Origin: Hericium rajendrae
Lineage: Eukaryota; Basidiomycota; Agaricomycetes; Russulales; Hericiaceae
Reading direction: 5' to 3'
Assembly (NCBI GenBank): GCA_033439255.1
Contig: CM065880.1
Coordinates: 186,001-250,000, forward strand
DNA length: 64,000 nt
The position numbers and the translations under genes were made by a program. The notes under the pieces are model-generated. The model was not told the DNA's origin and searched no databases. It was given only the letters and a program-made list of their open reading frames with translations. Shown here piece after piece: positions 11,908 through 23,365 of the stretch. Each line of letters opens with the position of its first letter. Position 1 is the stretch's first letter.

Positions 11908-12940
11908 ACGGTAGTGGACGAATGGGAAGGAAATGTGTACGAGTATTGGGCGAGCTGAGGTAACTTTGCATTCAGCGTTTCATTCGTGGCAGTCCGTTCA
12001 ACCGGGCACCAGCGTTCGATATTAGGTATTTTGTTCAACATAAATTACCATGCATCTGATTATTGTGGTCTCCGAGAGCGCAAGAACAAGCGATGCTGCC
12101 ATCCTGCCCGCACTCCTTCTCCAACAGCCTGAAACGTCAGGGCTATGTCAGAACACTGGACTCACTCAGATTTCATGTGACCTGCTCAAGGGAAGGTTTC
12201 TTTTCCTTCCAGGACAATCAAGGGCTTTGATCTTGTAAACAAACTATCACTTCTAGGGCGACGCGGATATGAGATGCAAGCGTACAGGGAATGGTGCCGT
12301 TGAATTCTACGCTCCAGCACCGCTGGATCTCATTACACCTAGGCGCTCCGCCAGTTCACTGGAGATTCCTAATGGAGGTTTACGAAGACCGTCCAGTATG
12401 TGACAAGAGAGGAAAGGAAGTATGGTCTCGCTGCAACAGGTACATCATTAAACCGTCATATGTTGGCCATTTCTGGCTCGGTGGCAAAGGTCAGATTGAG
12501 ACGGTCGGATGCAGTACAGTGCTTCTCAGCAATGATCATGGACTGGACATGGCAGCATCTATACAACTTTGGCAAACCTTGGTGTCGTCACGGAAGTTAG
12601 GAAGAAAGAAGACAGTGCGCCCATGCAGGAATATTGTTGCGCGAAGTAGAAGGTCTAGCAAACATTGTGCCATGGAGAGAAGATACCGCATCCTACATTG
12701 GATGCCTCCTGCGAAAGCCAACCGCGGTCGCGCTGCCAAAACGAACAATATAACAGATCAAAATGGATAATGGGCCAAACAAATCGAGTTCTATTCATAT
12801 CACATCGATTTCCAATGGAGAAATGCCGTGGATCGAAAGAGGCGGGGGAGAAGATAGGACCGGTTATAAAAGCAAAGAGGTGATTGAACAAAGTACGCCC
12901 ACCGCATCCATCTCTGTTTGCGCATCTTGTTTGTCACCAC
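11908..12940. other. Gene-poor spacer with short unsupported frames
   Basis: A frame at 12291-12770 and antisense frames overlap but none splices into a convincing gene. It lies between the family gene ending at 11907 and the RING gene starting at 12941 and so includes the latter's promoter. Confidence 0.4.
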
Positions 12941-13913
12941 ATGGAACCCTCTGACCTCGAAGGCGTTAACTTGGTCCCTGGTCTTAGTCCTGAGCATATG
13001 CCTCCCGCTCCTACTCCCGAGCAGATGCCCTCCCCTCCTACTCCCGAGCAGATGCCCTCCCCTCCTACTCCTGAGGGGATGCCTTCTGTGTCTACTCCTG
13101 CAAATGTCAATTCTGACGATTTTCCCAGCGAACCCAGTCTGCAGACCACAGAACTTGCAGAAGACGACGGTCTCGCGGAGATGTGGAGTGACCTTGTCGA
13201 CGCGCCGAACGACAACTCCTTCACCCTTATCATGCCACAATTTGAGTACCGCTCTGACGGTAGCGTTCTCTTCTTTCCCGGAGAGTTCCAAATCTGGAAC
13301 GCATACCTTCATGAAGTAAGTCAATCTACTTTCGTGGTGGAGGAGATTTTAACACTGGAACCCATTATCGTAGCAACTCAGTCGCCACAACGAGCAGTAT
13401 ATCAAGAGCAAGGTCCAGCTCGACGCGACACGGGAGAGGATGCTGGAATACAAAGGAGTACGTATCCATGTCAATTCTTGTTGACTTCCGCCTGATGCTT
13501 TGAGCGCAACAGATGATGAGGCTGTTCGAGAAGTTGTCTACCTGCACGATCTGCCAAGATAACATCACACTGCCATGGGTGTAAGTCAGCGATAAATTTT
13601 AAGGATTCCTCTGCTGACCACGTATAACTATAGCCTGTCTTGCGGTCATGTTGCATGCGAGGACTGTCTTATCGCACATCTACCTCACCGAGGGGCTTTC
13701 AGATGCCGAAAGTGCCAGCAAAACACTCATATTCCTCCCATCTTCTGCTATCCGTTGCATTTCCTCGTATACAAAATGCGGAAAATGAACGGCTCTCTAC
13801 CGCAGATGTATGAGTCGTGCAACATTTGGATGAAAGAGCCGGACGGTATGTGGGACGAGTACTTACTTGATCCTTTACCACCAAACGACAACGCCTCGGA
13901 CGACATGGCATAG
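12941..13913 (+). CDS. RING-finger protein A (C3HC4), four exons
   Basis: ATG 12941, introns 13316-13373, 13458-13512 and 13581-13633 (all GT-AG), TAG 13911-13913; about 270 residues. The N-terminal 60 residues carry a short proline-rich tandem repeat (three copies around TPEQMPSPP, 13010-13080). Next come an acidic region and a helix likely to be coiled (LSRHNEQYIKSKVQLDATRE). Then the RING: CTICQDN, LSCGHVACEDCL, FRCRKC, giving Cys-Cys, Cys-His-Cys-Cys, Cys-Cys in C3HC4 order. Proteins of this kind normally act as E3 ubiquitin ligases by binding E2 enzymes. The third intron splits the RING between TLPWV and LSCGH in phase 2. The C-terminal 75 residues are not recognised. It is a paralogue of the gene at 19519-20236, sharing intron positions and RING layout. 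Confidence 0.85.
13010..13085 (+). repeat. Coding tandem repeat in RING protein A
   Basis: About 27-base units encoding variants of PTPEQMPSP repeat three times; the second and third units differ by very few bases, suggesting recent slippage. RING protein B lacks it. Confidence 0.7.
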
Positions 13914-14233
13914 GTTTCGATTCTACGATAAAGTACGGATGAAGCAGGAAGTTCAAATATAGTGTTTTGTGCAGATCCCTGGACGATAAGGGACCTAGGA
14001 TACGGAGGAAGAAAACTACTCTGAGGCTGCGACTCGCGCCCCGCAATATTGTGGCCTTGGGGGTTCAGGATTTGAGTGTCGGCGGCAGCGGCGGAGTCCT
14101 TTTTTGGGGAGAAGGTCAGGTCTAGAAAGACATTAAGTGCTAGAAAATTCGCGATTATTGATATGATTGTGAGAAGGTGATGCTACAGGTTATACCCTGA
14201 TTCGTGACTAAGTCAGGGCTTGCAGAAAACAGA

Positions 14234-14522
14234 CATGTTCACTCGTCTTGATCAAAAGCTCGTCGACATTCAGAGGGTTTTGAATCAATACTATAACAGT
14301 CCAGAGGGTCGCATTGCGATTCGGAATGGTACGACTCCGAACCATTTTGTGGTGAGTCAGAAGTACATTGCGGGTTTTCTTTTGTTAATGACTGGTACAG
14401 ATGGGTTTGCGTGAGCAGTCGATTTGCATTACAGTGGAGATACAAGGACGAGGTACGCACTTGGTGCATGTCCGACGTGTAAGGTGCGTTATGGGCTTTA
14501 TTTCCTGCAGCGCGTAGATTTA
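14234..14522 (+). CDS. Possible two-exon micro-gene or fragment
   Basis: ATG 14234 begins MFTRLDQKLVDIQRVLNQYY and runs to a GTGAGT donor near 14351; a TACAG acceptor near 14400 leads to a second exon starting MGLREQSICITVEIQG and stopping near 14517. Splice sites are good but the product is under 80 residues and matches nothing I know. It may be a fragment of a larger family gene. Confidence 0.25.
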
Positions 14523-15754
14523 AATATAAAAAATACAGCATATGAGAGCCGTATAAGGCTTGTTCATTACCCGAGTCAAATCGCAGGATATAGGAAGCGG
14601 TGAATCGCCAGGATAGGGAGCAAATTGCAAGTTTCGGAACACGAGTTGGATCACTTGTAAGATGACTTGAATCGTACAGAGTAACCTCAAATAGGTGCAG
14701 CACACGCGAGATGTCCAGATCGGGCGAAGAAGGAAAGCTGTCTACCTTCGTCCTCATGAGACAGAAGGGTGGGATGGAAAGTTGACCGATCATTGCGGCA
14801 TTGCGAGGATGCAGAGCCCGCTGGACTCCATCGACTGGAAGCGGCCCGGGTGCTTGAGTTGAGGCCCGGGGGGCTGAGATGAGGCCCGGGACAGAGGATG
14901 CGCTGCCAACATTAGATAAGGTAATGCAGCTACTACTTCCGGAAGGGATACTCTTATCGCAAACGACGACGATCGGGATGATATTGGACGAAGTGGAGTA
15001 GTATGCGACTAACGACATGCCATGACGTTGATTCGCTGGGAACAATGGTCAGAAACAGTGGTCAGATGGCGTGGTGACGTTGAGGACAGTGGTTTCTACG
15101 ACTTACGTGATGCTGCAAAGCTGACATGTGAGCAGCTAGAGCTTGATTGCTGTCAGGATTCGCTGGCAACAATGGTCAGAGACAGTGGTCAGAGACAGTG
15201 GTCAGAGACAGTGGTCAGATGGCGCGATGACGTTAAGGACAGTGGTTTCTATGACTTATGTGATGCTGAAAAGCTGAGACGTGAGTAGCTAGAGCTTGAT
15301 TGCTATCGGGATCGTCGTTGACGGTCATCTGATTTGGACACGATATAGTCAATAATGCGGGCATTGACGTGTTGGATAAGTGTATCAATGAGTATGACGG
15401 CATATCCGAAGCACGACTCATCGGTGAGGTGCTTGCACTGTGAAGTCGCTGCTAGCGCTGCGTGGATATATAAAAAGTCAGAGCTGCGCTTTCTTTTACC
15501 GTTACTGACCAGCAGACTCTCGTCGAAGTCCAGATTTGTATTTTCCTCTGTTTTTACGCTGTGCTCTTTTGTACTGTGTCTTAGGATTGTATCAGTGGTA
15601 TGCTCATTCGAATCCTTCTCTCTGTCTCCTGTTGACATCATAATTACAGGTTTCCTCCAGCAACATCTTGTGCGTGATCAGTTTGGCGTTCATCTACCCG
15701 AATAAAATGTTGTACGTCATGTTTTTGGTTATGAAGAGAGCACGATTGACTATT
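14523..15754. other. Spacer with GGCCCGGG words and a nested tandem repeat
   Basis: 14840-14895 has three copies of a GGCCCGGG word in short order. The tandem repeat at 15028-15310 is listed separately. No gene is supported, although the far end holds the promoter of the HTH gene. Confidence 0.45.
15028..15310. repeat. Tandem duplication (~135-145 bases x 2) with nested 15-base microrepeat
   Basis: The segment from GATTCGCTGGGAACAATGG (15030) recurs from GATTCGCTGGCAACAATGG (15166), covering the same words as far as the AGCTAGAGCTTGATTGCT end of each copy. The second copy is longer because a 15-base unit (GTCAGAGACAGTG plus GT) is reiterated three times there. Copies differ at about one base in fifteen. 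Confidence 0.85.
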
Positions 15755-16400
15755 ATGCGGCACGGTAGCTCTGTCCCTTATCGCATCATCACTCGCTCCG
15801 AGCGCGCTGTCCTTCGCTTCAAGTGGCGCGAGGGGCAAAGCATGCCCCTTCTTGCAAACAAGCATCACTGCTCTGTTCAGACCGTTCGGACCGCAATCGA
15901 GAATGGTTTTCAGGATGACCTAACTGAAGATCATATTCATATTCAGCAATGGAAAGCCGACAACGTAGACAACGAGGATCTTGTGGCAGGTCTAGATTCC
16001 ATAAGCATCGCTGATATGCAACATGACGGCCCTATTGTCAGCAATGGGCAGGGAGAAGGAGATGGTATGTGGTAATCTCCAATTTTTGAGTCTGACGTTG
16101 AAACTATCAACTTGTCAATCTCTTTTTCATGCTCGTATTTTCGCAACAGACGATGATCACGATGGCGAGGTCCAGAACTTCAATCTCCTGAAATTCCTCG
16201 AGTTCGTCGACTTGCTGCAGAACATCGACATGGATAGTGTAGAACATCTTCGGCGTTTCAAGCAGCTAGGTATCCAGTCCATCAGCGATGTCAAGTTTCT
16301 GAAGGAGATAAAGGAACGCGGTGGGGCATATGTTGAGGATGCGTTGATCCAGCAGGGATTTACTCAACTGGAATGTCTGAAGATGTTCAATGCAGTGTAA
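15755..16400 (+). CDS. Helix-turn-helix plus C-terminal helical-domain protein A
   Basis: Likely ATG 15755 (alternative in frame 15731), one intron 16065-16149, TAA 16398-16400; about 185 residues. Residues 10-55 hold a homeodomain-like HTH of the kind found in transposases and resolvases: RSERAVLRFKWREGQ, then LLANKHHCSVQTVRTAIENG. A polar acidic linker (DDDDHDGE across the splice) leads to a C-terminal block of about 65 residues: FLEFVDLLQ, HLRRFKQLGIQSISDVKFL and GFTQLECLKMF, which looks like a SAM/death-like helical bundle. The gene at 30276-30858 has the same order of parts. No transposase catalytic core is present, so this is more likely a small DNA-binding or adaptor protein than a transposon. 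Function unknown. Confidence 0.7.
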
Positions 16401-18060
16401 CACATGTATGGGTGGTGTAATGTCATCAACAGTTGTATCTGTACTTTTAGTGGTGCTATTGCTCGAATGCAGATGACGATTGACTGTAACATCTTCAACT
16501 ATGACAACTTCAAGTGTTCTTTTGGCTGTGTGTCGATATACTCAATTCTTCAAAGACTGCCTATGTTGAAAATTGAAACAATGGAGGCAATCTGCTATAA
16601 CATCACAAAATCCTTCCTGCCAATTTTCTTCTCATGTTCCATGCCGTCCAATAGCACTTTCATATGAATGAAATATGTAATGGGCTAAGACCATGGTTGA
16701 CCCAGCTCGGACTTTACGGTCCGGCCTGAGGACCCCTGGTATTCAACCGTGTTCCTGTTGGAGTCAGTCGTGACGTGTCGATATCTCTGCTAGTCATTCT
16801 TTCAATCCACCAAATCCAATCCCCTTATCATTGCTATTGTGCCACCCTTACAATGGTTTCCAAGGTCACTCTTTCAAACAGTCCTGCCATTTGCTCCCTT
16901 ACCCCACAAGACTTCGCATTTTTTGCTGATGTCAACACACTATTCGAAGGAGAATGTCACCATTTGTCACACTTTCAGGAGACATTCATCATACATTGGA
17001 TGCCATGCCTTTGGAATCCAAACATACATGTCCTTTCAATTGAAGATGGAGACCCAATAGCAGAGATGTGGACTGTGCTGGGCGAATTACAGGTTGTTGA
17101 GGAGGAAAATGGTGTTCGGACCTACAGTGTTGGACGCCCCCGTTATTTTGCAACGCTTGAATGCAAGAAATACTAGGATCAAACTCTGGCTCATGCTCAG
17201 AGAATTTGTGCCTCTGTTCCTGTGGCACAAGGAGATGGATTCGTCCAAGGTGATCAACTCAATCTTACAACTGATCCTCTTCAAGTATGCATACATGCTA
17301 AATTATTGGTGCATTATCTAACTATTCTCAATTTAGACAACCTTTATCAATCCAGAGTTGGAGTTCATGAGAGGCCATTTAATCACCATAAAGCTTGAGT
17401 TTTTGGTGATCATCAACAACCAAGGTCGGCCACATTGTATAGCACGGCCACTTTTCTACACGATTTTATGTGAACCATTCACTCTTACCTACGAAGTAAC
17501 ACGGCTTCTGAATTTTATCTCCAGCCATTGATTGATATGCTAATATGCATCTACAATACAACTTATGTATACTTTCTGTGATAGCAACAGACTTGAAAAG
17601 CACTGGCCACCCTAGCTAAAACCTTGCTTGGACAAAACAAATATTAGTGCAAGTATCTTTGTAGTAGAGTCTATCAGCTAGCATTTTTTCTCATGAGCCT
17701 AGTAAAAATGCAAATTGTGTTAGTAAAAATAAATGGGCTATAAAGCACAATTACAACACATATAGCTATAGGATGCGAAAGATCCACTGTGCGATATCTG
17801 TCAGCTCAAGCTTTACTTAAGGACCGCACAACTGATATAATCACGTATAGAGATGGCACACATTCTTGCCGTCCTTGCCTTGTTCATACTTGAGTTAACA
17901 GCACAACAGTCACTGCATTTAAAGCCTACCTTGTAGGTTTTTATTTATTAAACAAATCCTGCATGACATGCTTCACCAGAATATTTCCAAATCCCACTAG
18001 TATAGAAAAACACCTACAGTTTCTGACACTCATAAACTTATTACCTCAACATATAAAAAG
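16401..18060. other. AT-rich decayed region
   Basis: The base composition drops to visibly AT-rich and only broken frames remain. One, at 16854-17176, reads plausibly (PCLWNPNIHVLSIEDGDPIA, then MWTVLGELQVVEEENG) before a stop and may be the remnant of an unrecognised gene. From 17330 to 18060 I see nothing beyond AT-rich sequence. The stretch is likely old repeat remains. Confidence 0.5.
16854..17176 (+). pseudogene. ORF remnant of unknown family
   Basis: About 107 residues from ATG 16854 to TAG 17176. The second half (FIIHWMPCLWNPN, DPIAEMWTVLGEL, GVRTYSVGRPRYF) looks protein-like, and the DNA after the stop does not continue it in the same frame. It sits at the edge of an AT-rich, probably decayed region. 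Family not recognised; could also be a single exon of a short gene. Confidence 0.3.
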
Positions 18061-18170
18061 CCCATGTGGCCCAATGGTCTTCTTCGTAAGATATGTGTCA
18101 AGCGAGTGGGGATTATGGTCTTTGGTACGAGGGCAATGGTTCAATTCCCGTTGCAACGTTTTGCATATTA
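18060..18170 (+). repeat. tRNA-derived SINE-like head with A and B boxes
   Basis: TGGCCCAATGG at 18067-18077 fits the RNA polymerase III A box, and GGTTCAATTCC at 18138-18148 fits the B box (GGTTCRANTCC) with one base off at most. The 60-base spacing is that of tRNAs with a long variable arm (Leu/Ser type). The T-arm stem is imperfect and no clean acceptor stem closes, so it is not a functional tRNA; a SINE head is the better reading. The element's tail would run into 18170-18560, a stretch without genes that holds several GGCC-rich words; the end is not clear. Confidence 0.5.
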
Positions 18171-18960
18171 TAATATCTTTTCCATTTGCGCGTCTAAATC
18201 CTGGACCCTGCGTCAGGGTTCTGGCAAACCTCCGCCCAAGGTCCTGCCAGCCAAGTCATTTGTCAATGCCGGTTCGGCCATGAGCGGATTACATGGGTTC
18301 TATGCTTATGCCCAAGCTTCTGACGCAAATCCTTTGTCAGACTCTGAATTCGCGCAGCCGTGTAGTGCTGTGATACACGGATTGTGGCCTGCATGGCCCG
18401 GGCCTCATGTGGGTCTGGCCCGGCCCCATGCGGCAACTTCCGGACCAAAGTGCCTGATCCCACACTGACCCTCCTATGGCCGATGGCACCGAACCTTGTA
18501 AGGTGCGTCTTGGGGACTACATTTTCGATCATCTGCACCTCCTAGGATATGACCATCCTCTGCTGCCCAAATTGATCCATACTGCGCGGTTACATAGCTC
18601 TTCGCCTCCACTTCCAAATCATATACCTGCGGTAGCTATAATTACATGATGCTCTTCCAGCCTATTCCTTACAACGCCATGGATCGTCAATGATCGTGGC
18701 GCAACTCTGGATTGATAATGCGACTTCCGGGCTGCCGTACAATGCCTGTTTGTGACACCCGAGAATGGCTCGAGAACGCTACGGTAAAGGCCGTGACCAC
18801 CAGATAATGGAAGGTGAGCATGTTCACTGTACCTAGACTGAAAGAAGTTGGGCTGACGTTGAGTGAGATAGTACTTCACAAGGAGAGAAGAGACGGAGCC
18901 GACTGTGATACTCCAAAGAAATCGGCGAGTTCCGCACCCTGCATTAGTACATTTGGTTTT
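18170..18960. other. Gene-free; probable SINE body or older repeats
   Basis: Contains GC-rich palindromic words around 18385-18430 (ATGGCCCGGGCC and relatives) but no supported gene. Confidence 0.35.
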
Positions 18961-18965
18961 GGTAC

Positions 18966-19147
18966 GTTCGGACCTTCGCGACTAAGACAGAACATCACAC
19001 GGAAGATGGAAGGTATGCGGACCACGCATATAGCAAGCCCGAAAAAGATTGTTTGCGTTCGGACCTTCGCGACTAAAACAGAACATCACATGGAGGATGG
19101 AAGGTATGCGGACCGCGCATATAGCAAGCCCAAAAAGACTGTTTGCG
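18966..19147. repeat. 91-base tandem duplication
   Basis: GTTCGGACCTTCGCGACTAA starts at 18966 and again at 19057; the two 91-base units are contiguous and differ at roughly nine positions. It lies about 370 bases upstream of RING gene B. Confidence 0.9.
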
Positions 19148-19518
19148 TTTGATAAGATATGCGCGGTCCGATGGACGTGAACATCCGAATCTGGTGTGCG
19201 GAGCATCAAAGAGCAGCGTCGAAAGAGTGAAGGTTTCATTTGAATTATGTGCTGTCCATAATGACCCACGAAGTTCATCTTTACATGTGGAACTGACAGC
19301 AGCCGACCGTGTTGTCCCGCCAAATCAGAATGCTCCGGAAATAGGAGAGGAGGGAGGAGGTTAAAAATGCTTGTTATCTCGGTGGTGTCGACATCGAAGA
19401 CAGTGAACTAGATCCCTCTCTTGTCTACGAGGTGAGTTGGTGCAAATCATTGATAATGACGTCTATCGACTGACATAGTGACTTATTATAGGTTATTACA
19501 TTCGCGAACGCGGTCATT

Positions 19519-20236
19519 ATGGATCAGTTTAGTTCGGCCAACATCTCTGAGCTTGCCCAAACTTTTGAAATCCTCAACGCGACCGGTGGTCGTGGTCCTT
19601 CTCAAGATATCAACGTTATTCAGACGGACTCCGGGGAGATCGTCTTCCAGCCAGGACAGTTAACAAAGTTTTTGGAAAAGATCTGTGCGGTACGAATATC
19701 GCCCTGATGTCAGCAGGCTCTGCTCATAACTCCCTTTCGTAGCAAACGTTGGTGCTCGCCAACAGTAACTACATACTGCGCATGAGACAGACTCAATCAG
19801 ATGAAGCTGAGAACGCTTTTAACGACGTAAGTCGGACATCGAGTAGCTGGCTCATAAGTTTGCTGACTTGATGACTGTTTTTGTAGCATATGGCTGAGCT
19901 ATACTCAATCACGGAGTGTTTTCTCTGCAGGAACACAGCCAACCTCCCATGGGCGTAAGCGCTACCATAATTGGATTAGTTTTACTGATCCAATCTGGTT
20001 TATGCAGGCTATCCTGCGGGCATTTTGCTTGCGAAGCATGCCTCCTCAAGGAGTTGCCTGCGAGAGGCCCTTATCATTGCCGGGGATGTCAGTCTATCAT
20101 TAAAGAGAAGCCGCGCTACGAACATTTCCTCCGCCGGGTCGTCTACATTGTCAAGGATCAGAACGACATGGAGTTGCTCAGTGAACATGAGTGGTTCAAC
20201 TCGTGCGGAGCGATTTGGGAAGATTACATGAAATGA
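19519..20236 (+). CDS. RING-finger protein B (C3HC4), paralogue of RING A
   Basis: ATG 19519, introns 19690-19742, 19827-19886 and 19955-20007, TGA 20234-20236; about 180 residues. Order of parts: a polar N-terminus with EIVFQPGQLTKFLEKICA, a short helix (NSNYILRMRQTQSDEAENA), then the RING: CFLCRNT, LSCGHFACEACL, YHCRGC. The eight metal ligands are all present in C3HC4 order. The acidic tail includes HEWFNSCGAIWEDYMK, which parallels the ESCNIWMKEPDGMWDEYL of RING A. Three introns fall at corresponding places; the last splits LPWA from LSCGH in the same phase as in RING A. It lacks the proline-rich repeat and about 70 N-terminal residues of RING A. Expected role: ubiquitin E3 ligase, target unknown. 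Confidence 0.85.
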
Positions 20237-23200
20237 CGATATCGCTGACCGACTATTCGAAGGATAGGCAGAATATGCTCAAGATTACAGATAGAGACTC
20301 ATGTACCGTATTATTTTCAATGGAAAGTTATATCCATTTGACCAATGTACATAAGTAAAATACATTGCGAGTCCGCGTATAGATTCATGACTCAACAGAA
20401 ACCAAACATATGACGGTGAACGCCCATCCACTCCACAGAAAAGCTGCTATTGCGACCAGCGCCGACAGCTGCAGGTGGCGAGCATGAGCACGTCGACCAC
20501 CCAGCAGGTATATCAGCGTAACATAAGCAGACGAGCAGGTGCGACACACCGAGAAGGTTGAGCATGGAGAGCGGCATCGTTTATGCAGGGTCCTCCATGT
20601 CGTCGATGTCCGAGAAAGCGGTCGTCCACAGTGCTCACAAGACGTGCAGAGTATAGATCCAGAAGCGGGCTGAGAAGTTGCGCAAGGTTTGGGATGAGGG
20701 CACACAGCGTGGCAGGGTTCGTTGCGCCAACGAGCCATTGTGCAGCATGGGGTGAGCCGCCGCGGAGATGTCGGGCGCACAGCACAGATGCACCTGGTTC
20801 GCCGGATACAAGCCTGAGGCGAGAAACTTGTTGCCAAATTGCGCAACGCGTGGGGATCGGGATCCTTCGTCACGATGAGGTTCGTGAAGTGCTTGGGGCC
20901 CTTCTTCATCTTGATGTCGGCTGCGTCGGGAATGGTATCGATCCCAGTGCAACCAGTGCAATGTTTACAGTTGGTCTCATATCGATAGATCAGCTGGCGC
21001 GCGCGCAGTTTTGCAACTGGTGAGGGGCCCGATTAGATCTCCTGAATGTGCAGCGAGCTAGAATTTGCAAGATACCCCAGTGCACGGGACTTCGCACTTT
21101 CTGAAGTACAGAATGACGCATGCATCGAGCCCACACACCCATGACCTTGTCCTCGTCGCTTTCTGGCTGTCCTGAAATTGAACCTCCTACAGCAACTTCA
21201 GTATTGCTGACTTGTTGATGATCGGCGTCGCGGGGAGGGGAGCCTGGTGCAGCCGGCCAACTTCGATGCCACGAACCTGCCTGAATAGGTCCTCCTTGGA
21301 GAAGACTCCGTGAGCACAGTAGGGCATCCAGGTCTGTCGATATGAGACCAGCTGTAGTACGAACCAACGGGCACGTGGAATAAAAACATTAGAGAGATGG
21401 CATGGGGCTGCGGTTGGATGGGTCGTGGCAAAGAAGTAATATGGATACCTGGAGAAATGCATCAGCAAAAGCAAAGTTAAGAATTGCCCTGGCGGCGCCT
21501 GGTGGCGGATGGCCGGGATCAGTGGTCCGGGTGCCAGACGATTTACGCTTACGTGGCCTGGTATGACATGAGTGAGTTTGCTCACACTCTTATCTGGGCT
21601 CTTTCCAGTCGAGGCCTTGCTCGTATGGCTGTGACCAGGTGCTCAGCGATCTGGTAAGGCCTTATAAGGTCTATCCTATCATCGACAGCACCTTATATTG
21701 TCTTGTCAGAATACACAGACATTCACAGTGAGTTCTAGCTACAGTGGCGCGAAGCCCACCTCTTCCAACAGATCCTCGCTTCCACCATCACTGGAGTTCT
21801 TTCTAATTCTCTTCAATAAGGTCAAGGTCCTTCTCACTGTCGGAGGTGCGTTCTCTACGCATTGTCTTATACCCTCGCCTCTGCTTCCGTTGTCCTCACC
21901 TTCAAACTTCCCCGTCTTCACCTCGTCACCCTCGTACCCGTCACTCTTGTCGCCATTAGTGATTACCCTCACCCTCACTCTTCCTCAGGCCTCACCCTTG
22001 CCCTTGTCACACCACCGGCATTTCCATGCTCGTAGACATTTCCACGACCCCGCGCGTTCTTAGCCACACTTTAAAGACCTAACAATGTACGTGCTGTTCC
22101 TCTCATCTCATCCCTTCCTTCCGGACCATGCGCTGCATGCACTTCTTCATCCATCCTCATTCCAATCGCCGCTCCCCTGCGAAGTGTTTATTCTTGCCCA
22201 TCTTGCTGCACTCACACTGCGCGCGCACATAATCCTCGCCAGTCCTCGCCATCATGGCGATCTCCCCTCCGCATACGGAGTCGACATTATGGGGCACGCT
22301 GTATGTGCCTGCTCCCTCGGCCAACATTGCCTGAAGGCTCGTATGGACGACGAGATCATTTATTGCGTAGATCATGGGTATTCGTCATGTTTCGTGTTTG
22401 CGACGGACACTGATCGCGTCCGTCCAAGGTGCTGTTGCCCTGGTCGTGCTCGCGCTACACTCATGAAGCACGTTTGCAAGGTCGACACATCGTCAGTCAG
22501 TCATGTACCAAATTTTGCTGTTTGACTGCTGCCAGTGTAGGTAAACGCTGACTTGCTGAAGATTGCTGAAGGCCCTTGCCTTTGGCTGGCTGATGACGTC
22601 ACAGGTTTTCACCCGCGTGATCGAAACGCGTCAACAACTGCAAACATGATATATCGCGTCGTTGTCGGGGGTCGAAGTAGTCTTGTCCCTCTTTCCTCCC
22701 CCCATCATGTCCCCACTCTCCCTCCACTCAATTCCCCCATCTCTGTCTCTGTCCCCTTCGCAAGTACCCTCCCCGAAGACCCACATATAATTGGATTTTT
22801 ATCAGACTTGTGAGGCTCATGTGCGACTGTTGAGGGCAATTCCGCGTCGTCGTCGTCGGATTGTCTGAAGTAAGTGCATACATTTGCCTTCACCCTGCTG
22901 TTGAATCTCTGCTGACAGCCTTTATGGCTTCATGCTTATCGACAACTGCGGGGCTGTTGGGCCGCATATAGCGGCTTCCACTGCTGAATAGCGCACCTAA
23001 GTAACAACAACTGCGCCGCACGGCGCACTAGTCGTCCGTAAGTATAGTAGATCTTTTCCTTCTTGTCTTGTTTTTTATCGCACTCTCACTAACTCGTTCA
23101 TCTCATACTCAGGTATATTGCCTTCACGCCAGTGTATTGCCCTAGCAGCTGGTACGTCATCGTCTTCATAAGGTTCGCTTCACTCGCTTGGCTTTCCATG

Positions 23201-23365
23201 AGGTTGCGGCCTCAGTCCGACGATAGATATCTGCTACTGGGGAAAGTCTTTTCATAAACTGTGTATCGTGACTTGTGGCTTCACTAGATACTATAAATAT
23301 TCAATCTGATCTGATTTGTGCATCACTTCGAGTATGATGCATAGAGTAGTACTGTGTGATTTCCC
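20237..23365. other. 3.1 kb without a supportable gene
   Basis: Minus-strand frames at 20385-21585 are GC-rich and overlap in several phases; segments such as SDEDKVMGVWARCMRHSVL and TWMPYCAHGVFSKEDLFRQV look protein-like but cannot be joined, so a decayed minus-strand gene is possible. 21700-22080 is pyrimidine-rich on the plus strand. A frame at 22085-22525 is unconvincing. The palindrome CCTTATAAGG occurs at 21660-21669. Confidence 0.4.

Noticed and set aside
15755-16400. HTH A as a DNA transposase
   Set aside because: The HTH resembles transposase DNA-binding domains, but there is no DDE or tyrosine/serine recombinase core, and no terminal inverted repeats were found around it or its paralogue.
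18060-18160. Functional tRNA gene at the A/B box pair
   Set aside because: Acceptor and T stems do not pair properly and no anticodon loop is well formed; a SINE head fits better.
20385-21585. A minus-strand gene of several exons
   Set aside because: Protein-like segments occur in three phases but no chain of canonical introns joins them; reported only as a possible decayed gene in the spacer entry.
22085-22525. Cys-rich 146-residue frame, considered as a small secreted protein
   Set aside because: No signal peptide, no regular Cys spacing, and a competing frame of equal quality.
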